A stretch of 64,000 nt of DNA from Bryoerythrophyllum caledonicum. Taxonomy: Eukaryota; Streptophyta; Bryopsida; Pottiales; Pottiaceae. Positions 46,484 to 59,904 of the stretch are shown here, one piece after another. The stretch covers positions 34,584,199 to 34,648,198 of the forward strand of contig OZ020516.1 of NCBI GenBank assembly GCA_963971425.1, given 5' to 3'. A program made the position numbers and the translations under genes. The notes beneath the pieces were generated by a model. The model was given only the letters and a program-made list of their open reading frames with translations. It was not told the DNA's origin and did no database searches. The stretch's first letter is position 1, and every line of letters begins with the position of its first letter.

Positions 46484-47573
46484 ACTACAGTCTTATAATG
46501 GGACCAGCGTGAATGTAGCCTTTGTTCATTCTCTTCACTAAGCATATGGCCACGGGACATAGGCTAATGTGTATAGAACTACTTCCCCCTCTCGAGGATA
46601 AACACTTTTCTACTCTAAGTGCTTCCCTACACTAATTGCATTAGAGACAACCGACATGTAATCTCCCCCAAGGGCTTTGTGGATTCCCATACAACGAGGC
46701 CGTGGGACCCCCCACCATAATTGGGTGGACTATGGTGGTACTTGAATTAGAATGTTGTATTACGCTATAAACAACAAATTATTTTTGACATTTTCAAAGA
46801 AGGTAATATTCTTTGTACAAGTGAAACCTCCTTTGTTATCGACGGACAAATACCATTGAGCGATGTAGTTTAGAGGTAAAGATGTGTTTTTAAATGACTT
46901 GTCTTAAGGTCATATTCAAATTTATGAAGCATAATGTCGAATCTTCCAATGTCCATATATCCCTTGTGTAACAACCCCTTTGGAATAATCCACGAATTAT
47001 TCTTCATAAGCATAGGGTGGTTGAAATATATATTTTTAAATTGTTGGGGTTATGAATATTTATCTTCTAGTTCAACCCAAAAGAAAGATAATGCATTCAA
47101 AAGCATCTTCTAAAGGCCACAATGTTCCAAAGTCAAAGTGGTTGCTTCACAACACTTCTTATCAAATGGTGTCAATTTAACTTTAAATTGATTAAACCTT
47201 GCCAAAGTTAGATGAAACTCCAAAAGGCTTTGCTTCTAAGGGTGACACCTTCAAAAGGTCACATTAAACATGTCTATTGTAAAAGCAATGGATGTAGGGG
47301 ATTTGTTGCTCTTCATATATGTATTATATTTGGAACATATTTTTACATCGATGTTAAATGGTTTCACTTTTAGTTCTCTAACACGTGCAAACTATTTATA
47401 TGTTTCTTAACCTTTTTGTTTATCTTCCCATGCCCCTTCTTAACATTGGATTCAATTGTCAAATCTATTTATATAATAGGCGACAGTTTGTCTGTCCGCT
47501 GCTCCAGGTCACGTGACCTTTGGATTTGCCATTTGAATCAAATGTGCCCTTTGAATTGAATGTGAACTTCGAA
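46484..47573. other. AT-rich spacer
   Basis: No gene, RNA or repeat family is recognised in this stretch. Confidence 0.4.
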
Positions 47574-47850
47574 AGAATCCTCCATATGTGCCCTTTGGAG
47601 GAATCCTCCATATGTGCCCTTTGGAGGAATCCTCTATATGTACCCTTTGGAGGAATCCTTTATAGTGCCCTTTGGAGGAATCCTTCATAGTGCCCTTTAG
47701 AGGAATCCTTTATAGTGCCCTTTAGAGGAATCCTTTATAGTGCCCTTTGGAGGAATCCTTTATAGTGTCCTTTAGAGGAATCCTTTATAGTGCCCTTTAG
47801 AGGAATCCTTTATAGTGCCCTTTGGAGGAATCCTTTATAGTGCCCTTTTA
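47574..47850. repeat. 25-bp tandem repeat, about 11 copies
   Basis: Units of the form TGCCCTTTGGAGGAATCCTT plus TATAG, with CATATG variants at the left and TTTAGAGG variants in the middle. The imperfect palindrome AGGAATCCT sits in each. Confidence 0.95.
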
Positions 47851-50800
47851 TTCAAATTTGGCTTATTGAGTTTTAAAATTGTATTATGTATCAAAAATAG
47901 AAAAATAAAACCATAACTTCCAACATATTGAAACTATACAATATACTACCTCGGGTACATAAAATAAATGATAGTTACCTAAAGACAATAACACATATAT
48001 GAAATAAATATTGGGTATTTAAAGTGAATAATAGATATATATATATAGTACATAATGCGTATATAATGGGTAAATTTGATTTTTGCATTTACATATGTTT
48101 ATTTAACTTGGGATTGCCCCGGCCAGTTGATGACAACGGGGGATAAAATACAAAACATACAAACGTATATTTAACACACCATCCCCGTCGGGACGACGGG
48201 TATCAACCCTAGTACTTATATATAAAGAGTATTACCTTCTTCTAAGATTCCAAAAACAAAGTATTTTCTTTGTTGTAAAAAAACATTTTAACTCAAATAA
48301 ATCACGTTTACACTTTTTGGGGAAGTTGGGAAAAAAAAAGTAATCTCGAAGGGGCCACTGACAAAAATTGTAGAAACGACGTACAATAAAGAAATAGGGG
48401 CAAATATATTCACTTAGGATAAATTTTATAAAGAAAGTACATGTAACATACATTGCTTTAAAAGTGTGAAATATGGCTATAAGTAATATATAATTAGATA
48501 TAATGTCAAAGAACTATGTAATTGGTACATACAAAATATCATGGAAAAAATAGGTACAAAATTTGAATGGTAGATTCTACTGATTAAGGTTCTCACTATT
48601 TCTCAATGGATGAAAAGGGGGTATTTTTTTATGAAAGTCTATGGATGAATTAATGGGAGGGTTGGAGGTTTGGAATAAACAATATATGTTTTAAATAAGT
48701 GGTACATTCCTAATTTATTGTGGGGCATTACGTCACTGATTACACATTAACACACACATATGAATCTCTAATTCATGAAATCACTCCTTAAACATCTACA
48801 ATGCCACTCAAAGCTTCAATCAAATCATACTCTTACTTGCACTTAAGTTTTACATTAATTTAATTCAATCACACTCACATCTCATCACAATGTTTATAAT
48901 TAATCTTCATACACACAAAATTGTATTAGTTAAACAAATTTGAGTATTTCCCTAATTTATAATGAAGCACTAATATTCAATGTATTACAATGACTCAATT
49001 CACAAAATTAAGACAATAATTACACAATGAATAATCACATATATTAATCATAAATCAAATACATATAGCAACCAAAAAAACTAGCTTCCAAAGCTAGGAC
49101 ACACTCCAATCTTCAACGTGGTAGTGGTGGAATTATTGTAATTCCAATGCTATTTATAATCTAAATTTTGGGGAAGACACCTCTTGGGAAGAGGTGTGTA
49201 TTATAACTTCTTTAACTTCCACAACCGTTCATTAAATGGATGCACCTCTTCAAATCTTAACTAACTTTTAATGAACTCTTGGCTTAATATGTCTTTTAGC
49301 TATTTAAACTAATTGATATGAACTTTTAACACTAATTACTAATTTTTGAATATATACACAACCCTTTTTACACTTAAAATTTTGAAAAAAAACTATTTTT
49401 AATGTTTCGGCTCTATAGTTTTATTTTACTATATGATGCGATATATGTCATCCTTTTTATTGTTGGGATTCTCATTTTATGACAAATTAGGTTCACCACC
49501 AAAAAAAATAAAAAAAATAAAAAAAATATATATATCATGATAGTATTTGAACCCCAATCCCTTCCACAATGTTTTTGAATATTTTGCACCCTTGATATTT
49601 CTCTTTGATTTTTCTTGCAAGTAACTAACATTGTATATCAAATTTTTACAAAAAAATTGATCCTAAACTAATGCTCAAAATTGACATCATAAGAATTCAA
49701 AGAGAGATGATCCACAAAACACATGGAAGAGAAAAAAAAACCTTATTTTTTTCTTTAAACTATATAATCTCTCAATCCGTACCGTCAACTTTCATGAAAT
49801 TTTGAAAGCATGTTATTCTAAATGTATTGTTTAGGATGTCATGGTTAAAGTAGAGCCTCAAGCTTTTTTCCCCTCATTTCTTTTTGCACAAAGTAAACGT
49901 ACATTTTTAATGAGAAATATTCAAAGAATTTTAGGGGTTCAACTTGCAAAAAGAAACTTAATGAAAATGTAACGATAGGAAATAAATTTCCAACTTATAT
50001 GAGATGATGTGTTCAAAATTTCGTGAAATTTAACCACTTGAATTAAAAGATGATCGCAATCAAGATAAACATAATAATCCCATAAAGTGCACTTAGGTCC
50101 GCAGGGGTTAAACTCATATGGCTCAAGAGTAAGATGAGTTCAGATTCTTGTTACAAAGTTTTTGCCAATAGTGTTTCCAATGATAACTACACTAAAGATC
50201 ACATTTTGTGTATGTCACACTAATTGATTTATAAATGCTATAACTTTTTACTCTTGATGAATATTATTATTGACTATGTCTATAATGATGCACCTCTTTG
50301 AGTAATTACTAATATAGATAGTTACGCTCTTCTTTTTGACATGCTCAATCCAAGATGGTATGGCAATAGTCCATTGGATAACTCATGGATGCGTTAAATG
50401 CGGATGAACTCTTCCAATGGAGTACTTCATCCATTTAGAAGTCGTTGGTTCTTTGTCGGATTCCTAGATGCCATACCATTCCGAAATTGGCTATATAATC
50501 TCAAGAGCATTGTGTGTTAGAAATATCGATTTTCATATGAACGAGGAAGTCTGATTCTACCGGTACAACACTTCATCTTTTAACTTCTGCGCTCCTTTTT
50601 TTTATTCCAAGTGTGTTTAGAAAGTTCAACCTTGGTTCAAACCCCCAACTTCCAATTCTATCTGAAACACAAACATTGCCACCCCAAAATAGTGTAGAGT
50701 TTGGAAATATTTTAAGACATAGCTAAGGTAATCACATTGTTTGTAGAACATTATCAACATTATAATTTTGGAAAGTATCATTAAACACTTGCATCTTTCT

Positions 50801-51125
50801 CCAAGTTCCAAATTCACTATGTACATCCTTGCAAAAATAATTACTCCTTTCAAATTCTATGTTGGAGACGTTGGAATGTATATAATTTTCTCATTCCACA
50901 CATCCACTTATACAAAAAATAATCAATAAAGTTTATTTAAAAATGGGTAACATACAATGTATATTCTTTGTTTACATTGACATGGCCGCAATGTAGAAAT
51001 AAACATCCACTAGAAGATCTTAAAAAACGACCTTCGGAATTTACAGAATAGTGTTCATGCACCAAGACATTATCCACATAGACTACATAACAACGTGCCC
51101 ATGTACAATTAATCTTCATCTAAGT
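47851..51125. other. long AT-rich region with element debris and no gene
   Basis: A dispersed repeat lies at about 48350-48540 and recurs at about 54890-55060 (shared ACATTGCTTT, TTGTAGAAAC). TTAA-family traces are at about 49753-49790 (core TATATAATC followed by CAATCCGTACCGTC) and as GGGGTT ends near 49937 and 50108. No protein is recognised. Confidence 0.45.
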
Positions 51126-51169
51126 CAGTATCATGTCTTGGACTTCGCCCAGTCTCACTTGAGATCGCT

Positions 51170-52375
51170 CAAGCTGTCCGATGGCGGACGAACTTGGTCA
51201 TAATGCTCGATTGGACGGCCGTGCGGTCGGCACCATCAATCCTAGCCGTCCAATCACTCTCATCCATCCGTGGTCGTTCGAATGCGGACGCACTCGACTG
51301 CGCCCGCCTAATCAGACGGTCTCGCTCCACCCGATGCCGATCAAACATCCTTGATCAATCGACTCGAGATCAGTTAGTCGGCACTTGCTGGTCAACCGCC
51401 ATGCCGTCCGCCCCTAGAGCTTTGCGGACGGCCACCATGCCACCAAGCCTCAAATTTCAGCAACTCCCTCCCCTCTCCTCTACTTCTCTCTGCTCTTTGG
51501 CAACAGAAAAGTGGTTTAGAATTTTTCTTTTTTTGGTAGTTTGACATTGCACGTGTAGTCTAAATAAGGAGAAAGAGTCACATGTATTATTAGTCAGAAG
51601 AATGTCTGGAAGATTTTATGCAAACACAGTTGGATACTCCATTCCAAATATCCTATGCGCTTGGAAACATATGAAGAATAGAACTTGTAAACAGTGGTTC
51701 TACTTAAAATAGACTATATAAGAAATGTTGATTCATTTTCTTCTTTTACTAACCACAAGCATATTGGAATGGCCGACCGCTAGGCCGTCCGCACGGCGGT
51801 TGGCTACCTGCCATCCTCTCGGCAATCGATTTTTGCCATTTGGGCATCCCCCCCGCCGTTCGCAAACCGCACACCGTTCGCCTTGCCAACCGCACACCGT
51901 TCGGTCCTTGGGCGTTCGCTCTGCGGACTGCAAAGTCGGCCGCCGTTCGATCGGCCCTTGGGCGTCTACCCCCGCGGATGGCCTGGCCGACCGCCATGCA
52001 CTCGGCCCTTGGGCGTCCGCTAAGAAATTTATACTGTTGAAAGCGCGTTTTTAAGACGTCTTCAACGGTATATTACACGTTCAAAAACTCCCAAAAATGA
52101 GAGAGTTATGGCCAAAAAACCTGGGATAGCCCGATTTAGGAACAATGTTGACTGTTCCAACAGCGTGGTCAAATGAACCGCAACTCCAAATCGAGTGCGT
52201 TTTTTTTCCCGGTTTTGTACTAGTACAAAGGGGTGCTCAAATGACAAAGATCGATTGACGTGCGAACGGCCAGGCAGTCAGCCGCGCGGACGGGTGAGGG
52301 CCGACCGCCGTGCGGACGTGAAGTGAGGCTCCATGTGCTGTTTTCTTTATACTCATGGCGATTATGACCATTGAG
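51170..52375. repeat. GC-rich, GTCCGC/CGGACG-rich repeat region next to the gap
   Basis: Words such as GGCCGTCCGC, GCCGTTCG, CTTGGGCGT and CCGACCGCC recur many times in both orientations. The second copy of the dispersed repeat (52040-52240) lies within it. Frames on both strands open because of the repeats and are not genes. An AT-rich stretch at about 51540-51770 interrupts it. Confidence 0.6.
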
Positions 52376-52575
52376 NNNNNNNNNNNNNNNNNNNNNNNNN
52401 NNNNNNNNNNNNNNNNNNNNNNNNNNNNNNNNNNNNNNNNNNNNNNNNNNNNNNNNNNNNNNNNNNNNNNNNNNNNNNNNNNNNNNNNNNNNNNNNNNNN
52501 NNNNNNNNNNNNNNNNNNNNNNNNNNNNNNNNNNNNNNNNNNNNNNNNNNNNNNNNNNNNNNNNNNNNNNNNNNN
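52376..52575. other. assembly gap (200 N)
   Basis: Unsequenced bases; flanked on both sides by the same CGGACG-rich sequence, which probably caused the break. Confidence 1.
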
Positions 52576-52823
52576 CTGGCGGACGGAATGGCCGTCCGCA
52601 ACACGGTCGCCTCTGGCGGTGGACGCCTAGCACCGTCTACTGGACGGTCGGCCGGGGTAGCGGACGGCTATTTACCCCCGGGTAAACTGACCAAAGTCAA
52701 TGATGTCATCGGACGTCCTTCGTCCGGACAACCGGACGTCATGGACGTCGAACGTCCTGACAACTCTGCAGTATTTTATAGTGCAGGATTCTACGTCCAC
52801 AAGCGCATGATTCTACCTTTAAC

Positions 52824-53420
52824 TCATCGATGGGTTCCAGAGTGGAAAGGTTGAACCGCTAAGGGATTCCAGAGATTTCCGCACACAATCTCGGTGGCTC
52901 TGAGCGTTGCCTCCTTGATAGACATAACTACCATAGCATAGCGCTTCATACCAGTAGATTTTCCTGTTCTAACTACCAAGTCCTCTACAACACCGAATGC
53001 CTCAAAAATTTCCTTTAAACGATTTGGTGAGTAGTCCCCTGCGTCATCCTCCCCGACATACCACAAAACCACTAGAATCCTCTCGGTATCATCTCCGGAG
53101 CTATGAGGCGACGAGACCTCGACACTTGGTTGGACCTCCACACTTGTCGAGACCTCGACACTTGGCGAGACCTCAACACCTAGCCTGACAACTTCTCCCG
53201 AATAGAAACTAGAAGTTGAAGGCCCCCTGTATATGCAGCCGTGAGCCCTCGCAATCTGTTGAATCTGAGCTTTCAACCGAGTGCGTACAGATTCCTCCTC
53301 AGCCTGGACAATCTCCTTCCTCTTCTATGCTCCTTCTTTATCAAGAAGATCATGCATCATCTTCTGACGCTTCTCACTCCACGAAGAATTTACCACCTGA
53401 GACGTGGCACCCATATCCTT
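52824..53420 (-). pseudogene. DNAJC17: DNAJC17-like fragment, C-terminal half
   Basis: The minus-strand frame 53276-52824 reads RGPSTSSFY, a VEVSxSVEV repeat region, then VGEDDAGDYSPNRLKEIFEA and KRYAMVVMSIKEA, the RRM of the gene at 23160-24029. Upstream (to about 53376) the coiled region is visible with a TAG in place of the His codon (KEGA-stop-KRKE). The J-domain is missing. The repeat region differs from the PSTSSFD triplet of the intact copy. TAAACCC repeats follow at 53426-53447. Confidence 0.85.
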
Positions 53421-53447
53421 AATTGAAAACCCTAAACCCTAAACCCT

Positions 53448-56230
53448 TATTCTTATATTTTAATAAACATTGATTATCAATACAAATTTTAATACAAATA
53501 TAATATGATAAGAAATTTCATTTTTCTCAATTTTAAATATGATAAAAAAATTCATATATTTTAAATTTTGCTCCTGCGATTAGATTTAAATAATTGATTT
53601 GTAACCTTGGGTTTGATTTTTCATTGTTTTGCATGCTTTCACTATTGTATATAGAAGATGGGATTTCATTTTAGTACTTCAAATTCAAAGGTTGTTATAT
53701 TTTACGCACTATGAAAACTTAGTGTTTATTTAAAATTTGAAAAGAACTTATTTAAGAATTTAAAATTTACTTTTATTTTATTTTCCAAATCACACATACA
53801 AATATAGATATTAAACATAAAGCTCAAGGTATTTCATTAATAATAGATCAGGCAAGCATGGTCATATACAACGCTCCTTTTCATTTAGTATTTTAAAAAA
53901 TAGAATATTAAAGAAAATGAATTTAAATTTTTAAAAAAAAAATTAAGTTTTGAATATTTAATTTATTTATTAAAATTTCATAACTTGTTATAATTGTTCA
54001 ATGTGATACATAATTAAAAAGACGTGTACATTTTCCTCATATTTTCCAAAGGCCTCTTTGAGATGAACAATCTTTGTTATGAAATTTTAAATGATCAGTA
54101 AGTTGTTTTTTAGAAAATAAAAGAGAAATGATAAGTATTATTTTGTACAAAATAAAATAATAGCTTTTGGATTCATATTATTTTTATTTATAATATATTA
54201 TTTTTGATTAATTGTCCTAGTTATTTTTTTTTAAATGAATCAAAACTTAAATTTTGGATTTTTTTTTAAAACAATGGAAAATGCATTGTTTAACCAAAAA
54301 ATTCTCAATACTTTTTAAAATGAATTATACTTAAAAATTCTTTGCATACAAAACCAACTTTCAGCACGCGTATGAAATAAAAATCTATTAATACATGCCA
54401 AATCTTCTAATTGAAAACTAGGCCAAAGAAAATGTTTAATTGTTAAATTTCTCTTTCGCTCCTGAAGTTTTTGTGATTTGATTTGCATGGTTTTTTTTCT
54501 TTTTAAATAATGTAATGATTAAATTCAATTTTTTTTTTTTTAATATCTAAAATATTTTACACTTTTAGTTATTCGAAATATTTTGGAAGCATATCATCTT
54601 CAAGATTCTATAATGCAATTTTTTTGTTTTTTTTTCCTATTTTTACAAATTGCTATGCGTGATGTATATTCATATAACTTTTAAAAATCTAAATTCCTAG
54701 TAAATCAAAATTTTAATTTCAAAAAAGACTTACGAATTTATGCATTAAAATTTGATCATCAAGTATCCAGGGTAAACAATGTTTGGAATTAATTAATAAT
54801 ATATTTAAACCTTTATCTCCAACACAAGAAGGTAATGTAAATTTAAAATTTCACACATTTTAAACAAAAGTGAAATATCATCTCGTGGTAGGCATTAGAA
54901 AAGTTGTAGAAACTAGGTGCAATAAAAAGTAGGGTCTAATATATATTCATTATGGATAAATATTGTAAAGAAAACACTTGTAATATACATTGCTTTTTGC
55001 TTTAAAATTATGGAGCAGGGTTATAAGTAGAATAGCGTTAGATCAAATATCAAAAATAGTTTTAATTGCATTCTTGGTATATATTGATGTTATTCTTCTT
55101 ATTGAACATGTTTACACCAAGAATGCAATTAAAACTATTTTTGGTATGAAAATCAAAGAAGGGGCCAAATGGAGCGTCGAGTATTTTATGATACGAAGTC
55201 ATCAAAATGCAAGTAAGTGAAATAAAGTGGTGGATGGAAAGCTTTCATTGATGAGCATTGTGACATCAATAAGGTCAAAGAAGAAAACCATCACATCATT
55301 CCAATATAAATAATCAAGTTTAGAAAGGAATTTATTGAATACTAAAAAAATTAAAATGCAAAATGAAATACATGCAATAATGGCCAATATTGATTCACGT
55401 TTGTCACTTATGATGTCCACTAATATTCCATGCTATCAATTCTACAAAGGATTATCAAATGCCATTCTCACAAGAAAACATCTATTTTCCACAATTTGAG
55501 ATTTATCTCAAGCACACAAAGGTTGATTTCCATTGATGAAAGGCATACACATGTTCAAGATGATGGTTTACAATACCATAAAGACAACACTAAAGAAAAT
55601 TGGCTTCATTCTAAATTGTGTATATTTTGAAAGCTCTCATAAAAATCTTGAACAAAAGTGAGTATGAAGGCACTCTATTTTGGCATTTGATATCTTCCAA
55701 ACCACAATTCAACTCCACCTCAAACTTTTCACCATTGTGTAATACATCATGTACTACAACTTTGATTTGTACACATTTCGGTTTTGCCCACCTATATTCA
55801 TGGTATGATTTTTTGAATGGAAGTGAGTAAAAACTGTACTAAGTTTTGTTTGTCACTGTATATAGTTTCTTTGGTCTTTGCACGTGTTAGATGCTTTGCA
55901 AATCTGAATTAGTATACTACTAGAGTACGTGCATCTTTAGTTTGCACACTTCTCTAAACTATGTAAATGCACCATATGCTTTTAGACTCTTGAAATTTGT
56001 TATGTAACGGAGATTCATCTTTTTGTAGTGTTTGCATTGTTTGGATTTGCTTTAGCATTCATCACCTTTGTCTTTGTTTCCATTATTTTTCTTCCATACA
56101 TGTGTTATCAATGTCACTTTAAGATTGCTATGGACTTTGACTATTACGATGAAGTGGTACAAAGATTACGTATAATTAATATAAGGTACCTTATATTATA
56201 TTCATTTCTTCATATCATTTTTAATGACCC
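53448..56230. other. very AT-rich region without a gene
   Basis: No coding motif. It contains the dispersed repeat at about 54890-55060 and a strong hairpin at 55048-55146 (separate entry). Confidence 0.45.
55048..55146. repeat. 31-nt inverted repeat, hairpin with 37-nt loop
   Basis: Left arm 55048-55078 and right arm 55116-55146 are reverse complements with one mismatch in 31. The stem contains AATAGTTTTAATTGCATTCT. It could be a miRNA-like foldback or a small foldback element. The sequence cannot decide between them. Confidence 0.8.
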
Positions 56231-56239
56231 AATGAAGAA

Positions 56240-57411
56240 ATGATAAATACCTATGTGGTCTCACTCCATTTTGAACTTAGAGAACAGATTTGGACAAGGA
56301 ACGTCGTCTTAGACATGGTCAAACAAAGGCTCAAGGACATGGCAATCCCTCTTGGGACAAGAATTGGAGAGCCCATAGCTTTGACATGCTATCATAAGAC
56401 AAAGCGTTGGAGTGGAACTATTAAGTTACACTTCAAAAATCCGGATGTGGATGCCTCAGGATTGTTGAAACGACTTAGGTCCTTCATCCTAACCTTAGAT
56501 AAAGGAATTCCTTACAAAGGAAAAGTATGCAAAACATACGATGCCTTAGCTTTCTCACATCTCCCCTTGGTAAAAATATCCGAGCCAAGCCTTGTCAACA
56601 AAGATTGGTTTAGTTTGCATCAAGAAATTGTTAGAGATAGTTTTGCCAGAGGATTTGAGTTTGAAGTGAGAGGGGTAGAAAAGAAAGGCTTCTCAGAATT
56701 CGCGTGGGTGAAAACCCCCTCTCCTAAGCAAGCGGCAGAAGTGAAAGAGTACAAAATCTCATTCTCTAATGAATTTTTTGTGCCGGTCTTTGCAACTAGG
56801 AAGATGGATGAAGATGAGATTGCAAAAAAGAATTGCCTAATCTTGCTTGTCAAAAACCTCAATAAAACAAAGAGTGAAAAAAAGCTTGTAAATGGCATAA
56901 AATCCATTCTCAGGGAGGAGAATGTGGTAGACACATACTTGAACATGGAAGACATGTAGGAGAATGTAATATTGAGTGTTTAAATGTGGCAGTCTATAAG
57001 AAATATGTCAAACAAAGTAATGAACTCCACGGGAAGCATATCATGTTCACCCCCCACCCTAAAAGCTTGGATGGCAGTAACAAACCTAGCGTGGAAGTCC
57101 TTGCCAAACTAGGGGTTTTAGATGTCAACTCCGCACTTGCAAATGTCGTTATTGCCATGGAGAATGGTCCAAGCAAAGGTAACGGTGTCACCTTAGATCA
57201 TCTCCGACGGGAAATGAAGGCCATGAAGAGAGAAATTGTGGAAGAAGCAAGAAACTATGCGGACATGGTGCAAGAAAACACAAGAAAGGCCCTTAGAGGG
57301 GAAATGACCACCTTGCGGTCTCAATTCATTGCAACAATCATGGCGGCGGAGACACAAGCATCGGAGAGGGAGCAACACGCCATAAAGAGCAAGATGGACT
57401 TGTCAAACTAG
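56240..57411 (+). pseudogene. LINE ORF1, longer copy
   Basis: Frame 1 (about 56240-56959) starts inside the first domain (VSLHFELREQIW, SGTIKLHFKNP, GKVCKTYDALAF) and runs through FARGFEFEV and KTPSPKQAAEVKEY to the TAG at GAAGACATGTAGG. Frame 2 (56986-57411) continues VAVYKKYVKQ to MAAETQASEREQHAIKSKMD. A single frameshift separates them. The N-terminus is truncated near 56240. It is nearly identical to 24633-25402 over the shared part. Confidence 0.8.
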
Positions 57412-58587
57412 CATGGTCCAACATCGCAGAAGGAGAGATCAAACTCAAAGTATATTTATATTACTATAAATATCCAAACAAAAAACCAAACAAATCTTCT
57501 TTTTAAAAGAAAAACAAAAAATAATATAGTATAATTATATGCTATAAAAAATATTCAAAAATGTCAAAAATTAATAATCATAAAATCTTCAAAACAAAAA
57601 CAAAAAATACTATAGTATATTTATATACTACACAACAACAACAACAACATCAACATCAACATAATCATAAACAACAGAAACATAAAAATCTAAAAGCCAA
57701 ATCCAAACACTAAGCTAAAAAAAGATATAACTATAAAAATCCCAAACCAATCAACAATTACTAGTACTAAAATTAATAGAAGCACAAAAGAAAATAAATG
57801 TCAAAAAAACAACAACATACTTAGACCCACAAACAAAAAATATATATCTTGAAATACAATATACATCCTCTTAAACTTTTGCTAGGATACTCCATTAAAT
57901 GTGAGATTTTGAATTCTAGCAAGCAATAATATTTTCTTTCATGTTTTCAAAAGAAATCTCTTGTCTTTAGTGAAAAATAGCATATTAACCCAAGTCAAAT
58001 GATTTCACACATTATCACACATTGTCGGGCAAGGTACTAAAATAACTTCTTCTTTTCCACATAATACTTAGAGATCTTCATGTTTTTTACTTTTTATTTT
58101 TCCTACAACAATACGTGGTGTAAACCTTCTTATTTTGCCATTTGGATTCTCATTCTAAAACACATTAGATTCACCAAAAAATATATTGTGAATTGGCATT
58201 CTTTGAACCTCCACTCCTTGCACAATTGTTTTGAATATGCTACACCCCTTCTTTGCCTCTAAAAATTGGTGTACAAGGAACCAAATCATGCTTAACATGG
58301 TGGTAATGCATGTAGACCTTGTATAGGGCAAAAATTTGACACCAACTCAAGTCAAAGTGTGCTGATCCACTAAATGCAGGGACCAAAATGAACCATTTTC
58401 TCTACATTAAACACTACAATTTTTCAATCCATGCGGTCAAAGTATATGAGATTTTGTGAGTATGTTACTTAATAAATCTTAATTGAGATCCTACGGTTGA
58501 ACTTATAAATAATAGGTTCTGATTTCTTCCTTACTCATTGCACTAAAATGAGCAATTTTGAAATGCCTTTGACGTGAAATTTAGGGG
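57412..58587. mobile_element. A-rich ORF2 start remnant plus TTAA-family element, second copy
   Basis: Matches 25403-26637 almost base for base. It ends AATTTAGGGG followed by TTAA at 58588-58591, and the similarity to the 26-kb copy ends about 15 bases later. The family core lies at about 58405-58440. Confidence 0.65.
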
Positions 58588-58599
58588 TTAAAAGTTTGT

Positions 58600-59900
58600 G
58601 TTTAAAGAACTATGGTGCATTTTATGAAACAACAGCATACACATTGATTTGCAATGTCTTGACAAGTTACAAGGCCTCACCCAAGTACTACAATCCATAC
58701 ATTATTTGTACAAAAAAAAATATTACAACCTCAAGGGAGGGCACTCTCTATATCAATTTTCATATTCGTAGGGTATTATTATGAAATCATTTTTTTTAAC
58801 AATATATTATTACCACAAGATTTAAAGGATTAGAGGATGAAATCAGTCGGCATTGAAAACAAGCTGGTCCATTCTTGAAGAAACTTGGATTTACTGGATA
58901 AACTTCAAAATCTTCCCGGATCAAATGTTCTGCCGGATTAATAACTCGAACCTTTCACGGCCTTCACAAAAATCCACATCGGAATCCACGGCGGCGGCGG
59001 CGGCGGCGGCGAATATGGCAACCGAAGAGACAGCTTAGCATATGCCGCAGAACCTACTCGAAAGGAAGTAGCTACCCTCGAGGCACTTCCCAAGCAGATC
59101 ATTCCTCCGAAATTCTGAGAAGCACCTCCGAAGCGGTTTGAGAAGGAGACCAACACAACGTAAGGCGCGGATTGGCGGTGGCAACCTCTGCGTACGACTT
59201 CCAAATATGATCGGTAGTACCGCTTCGTGTTGGTATCTGGGTAGATTCTTCTCGTACCTGGAAATATTCCCTCATTATCGACATGGTGATTATCAACCTT
59301 CCCGGGCTGAAACAAAACGGAGATCGATAACCCAATTGTTTACTACTGTCCCAGTGTGTCCTTGAAAGTTGATCTGCTGGTCGCAGTGTCGTCTAATTGT
59401 CTGGACTCTGCTGGTAACTTTTTCAATTCAGCAAAGAAAACCGAGCAATCTTCTGAGCAATGGAGGATTATGTGGAGCCACCTCGACTTTCAGTTTCATG
59501 AATTTCATGCATGGTCGGCTTCTAAAATTATACCGAGTGCTCCATCGGCTCACATGCAGATTTATTCTTTGAAGCGTCAAGAGTTATTTTTGGTGGCATG
59601 CTACTGTGTGCATCGATGTCCTTCACTGAGAGGACAACCCTTGCCTCACGTACACTGTGCGGCGCTTCGGAAAAATTATCTGAGAGCATGTCAGCTGACA
59701 GAGATATGCTTCCAGCATATCCGTACCGACCTCACACTATAAAGTTGACTTTCAAATGATCTTCTTGTCAACCTCACAGAGTCCACTGATCCGGCAGACG
59801 TGCTAGCTGTGCCAGCCGAGTCTCACATTGAGTGTGAAGCAGCTGAATATCGAGGTTGTGCTGCATTTGAGTTGGTAGATTGTGAGCTACAGATCAAGTC
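58600..59900. other. spacer upstream of the acid phosphatase
   Basis: A (GGC)n run lies at about 58988-59012. A plus-strand frame at 59356-59742 is open but matches no family I know. The last 200 bases probably include the promoter and 5' UTR of the phosphatase. No clear TATA box was identified. Confidence 0.4.
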
Positions 59901-59904
59901 CACC

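Noticed and set aside
59800..59904. Thirty-five-codon N-terminal extension of the acid phosphatase
   Set aside because: It starts with GTG, would bury the signal peptide, and the ATG at 59905 has a strong context.
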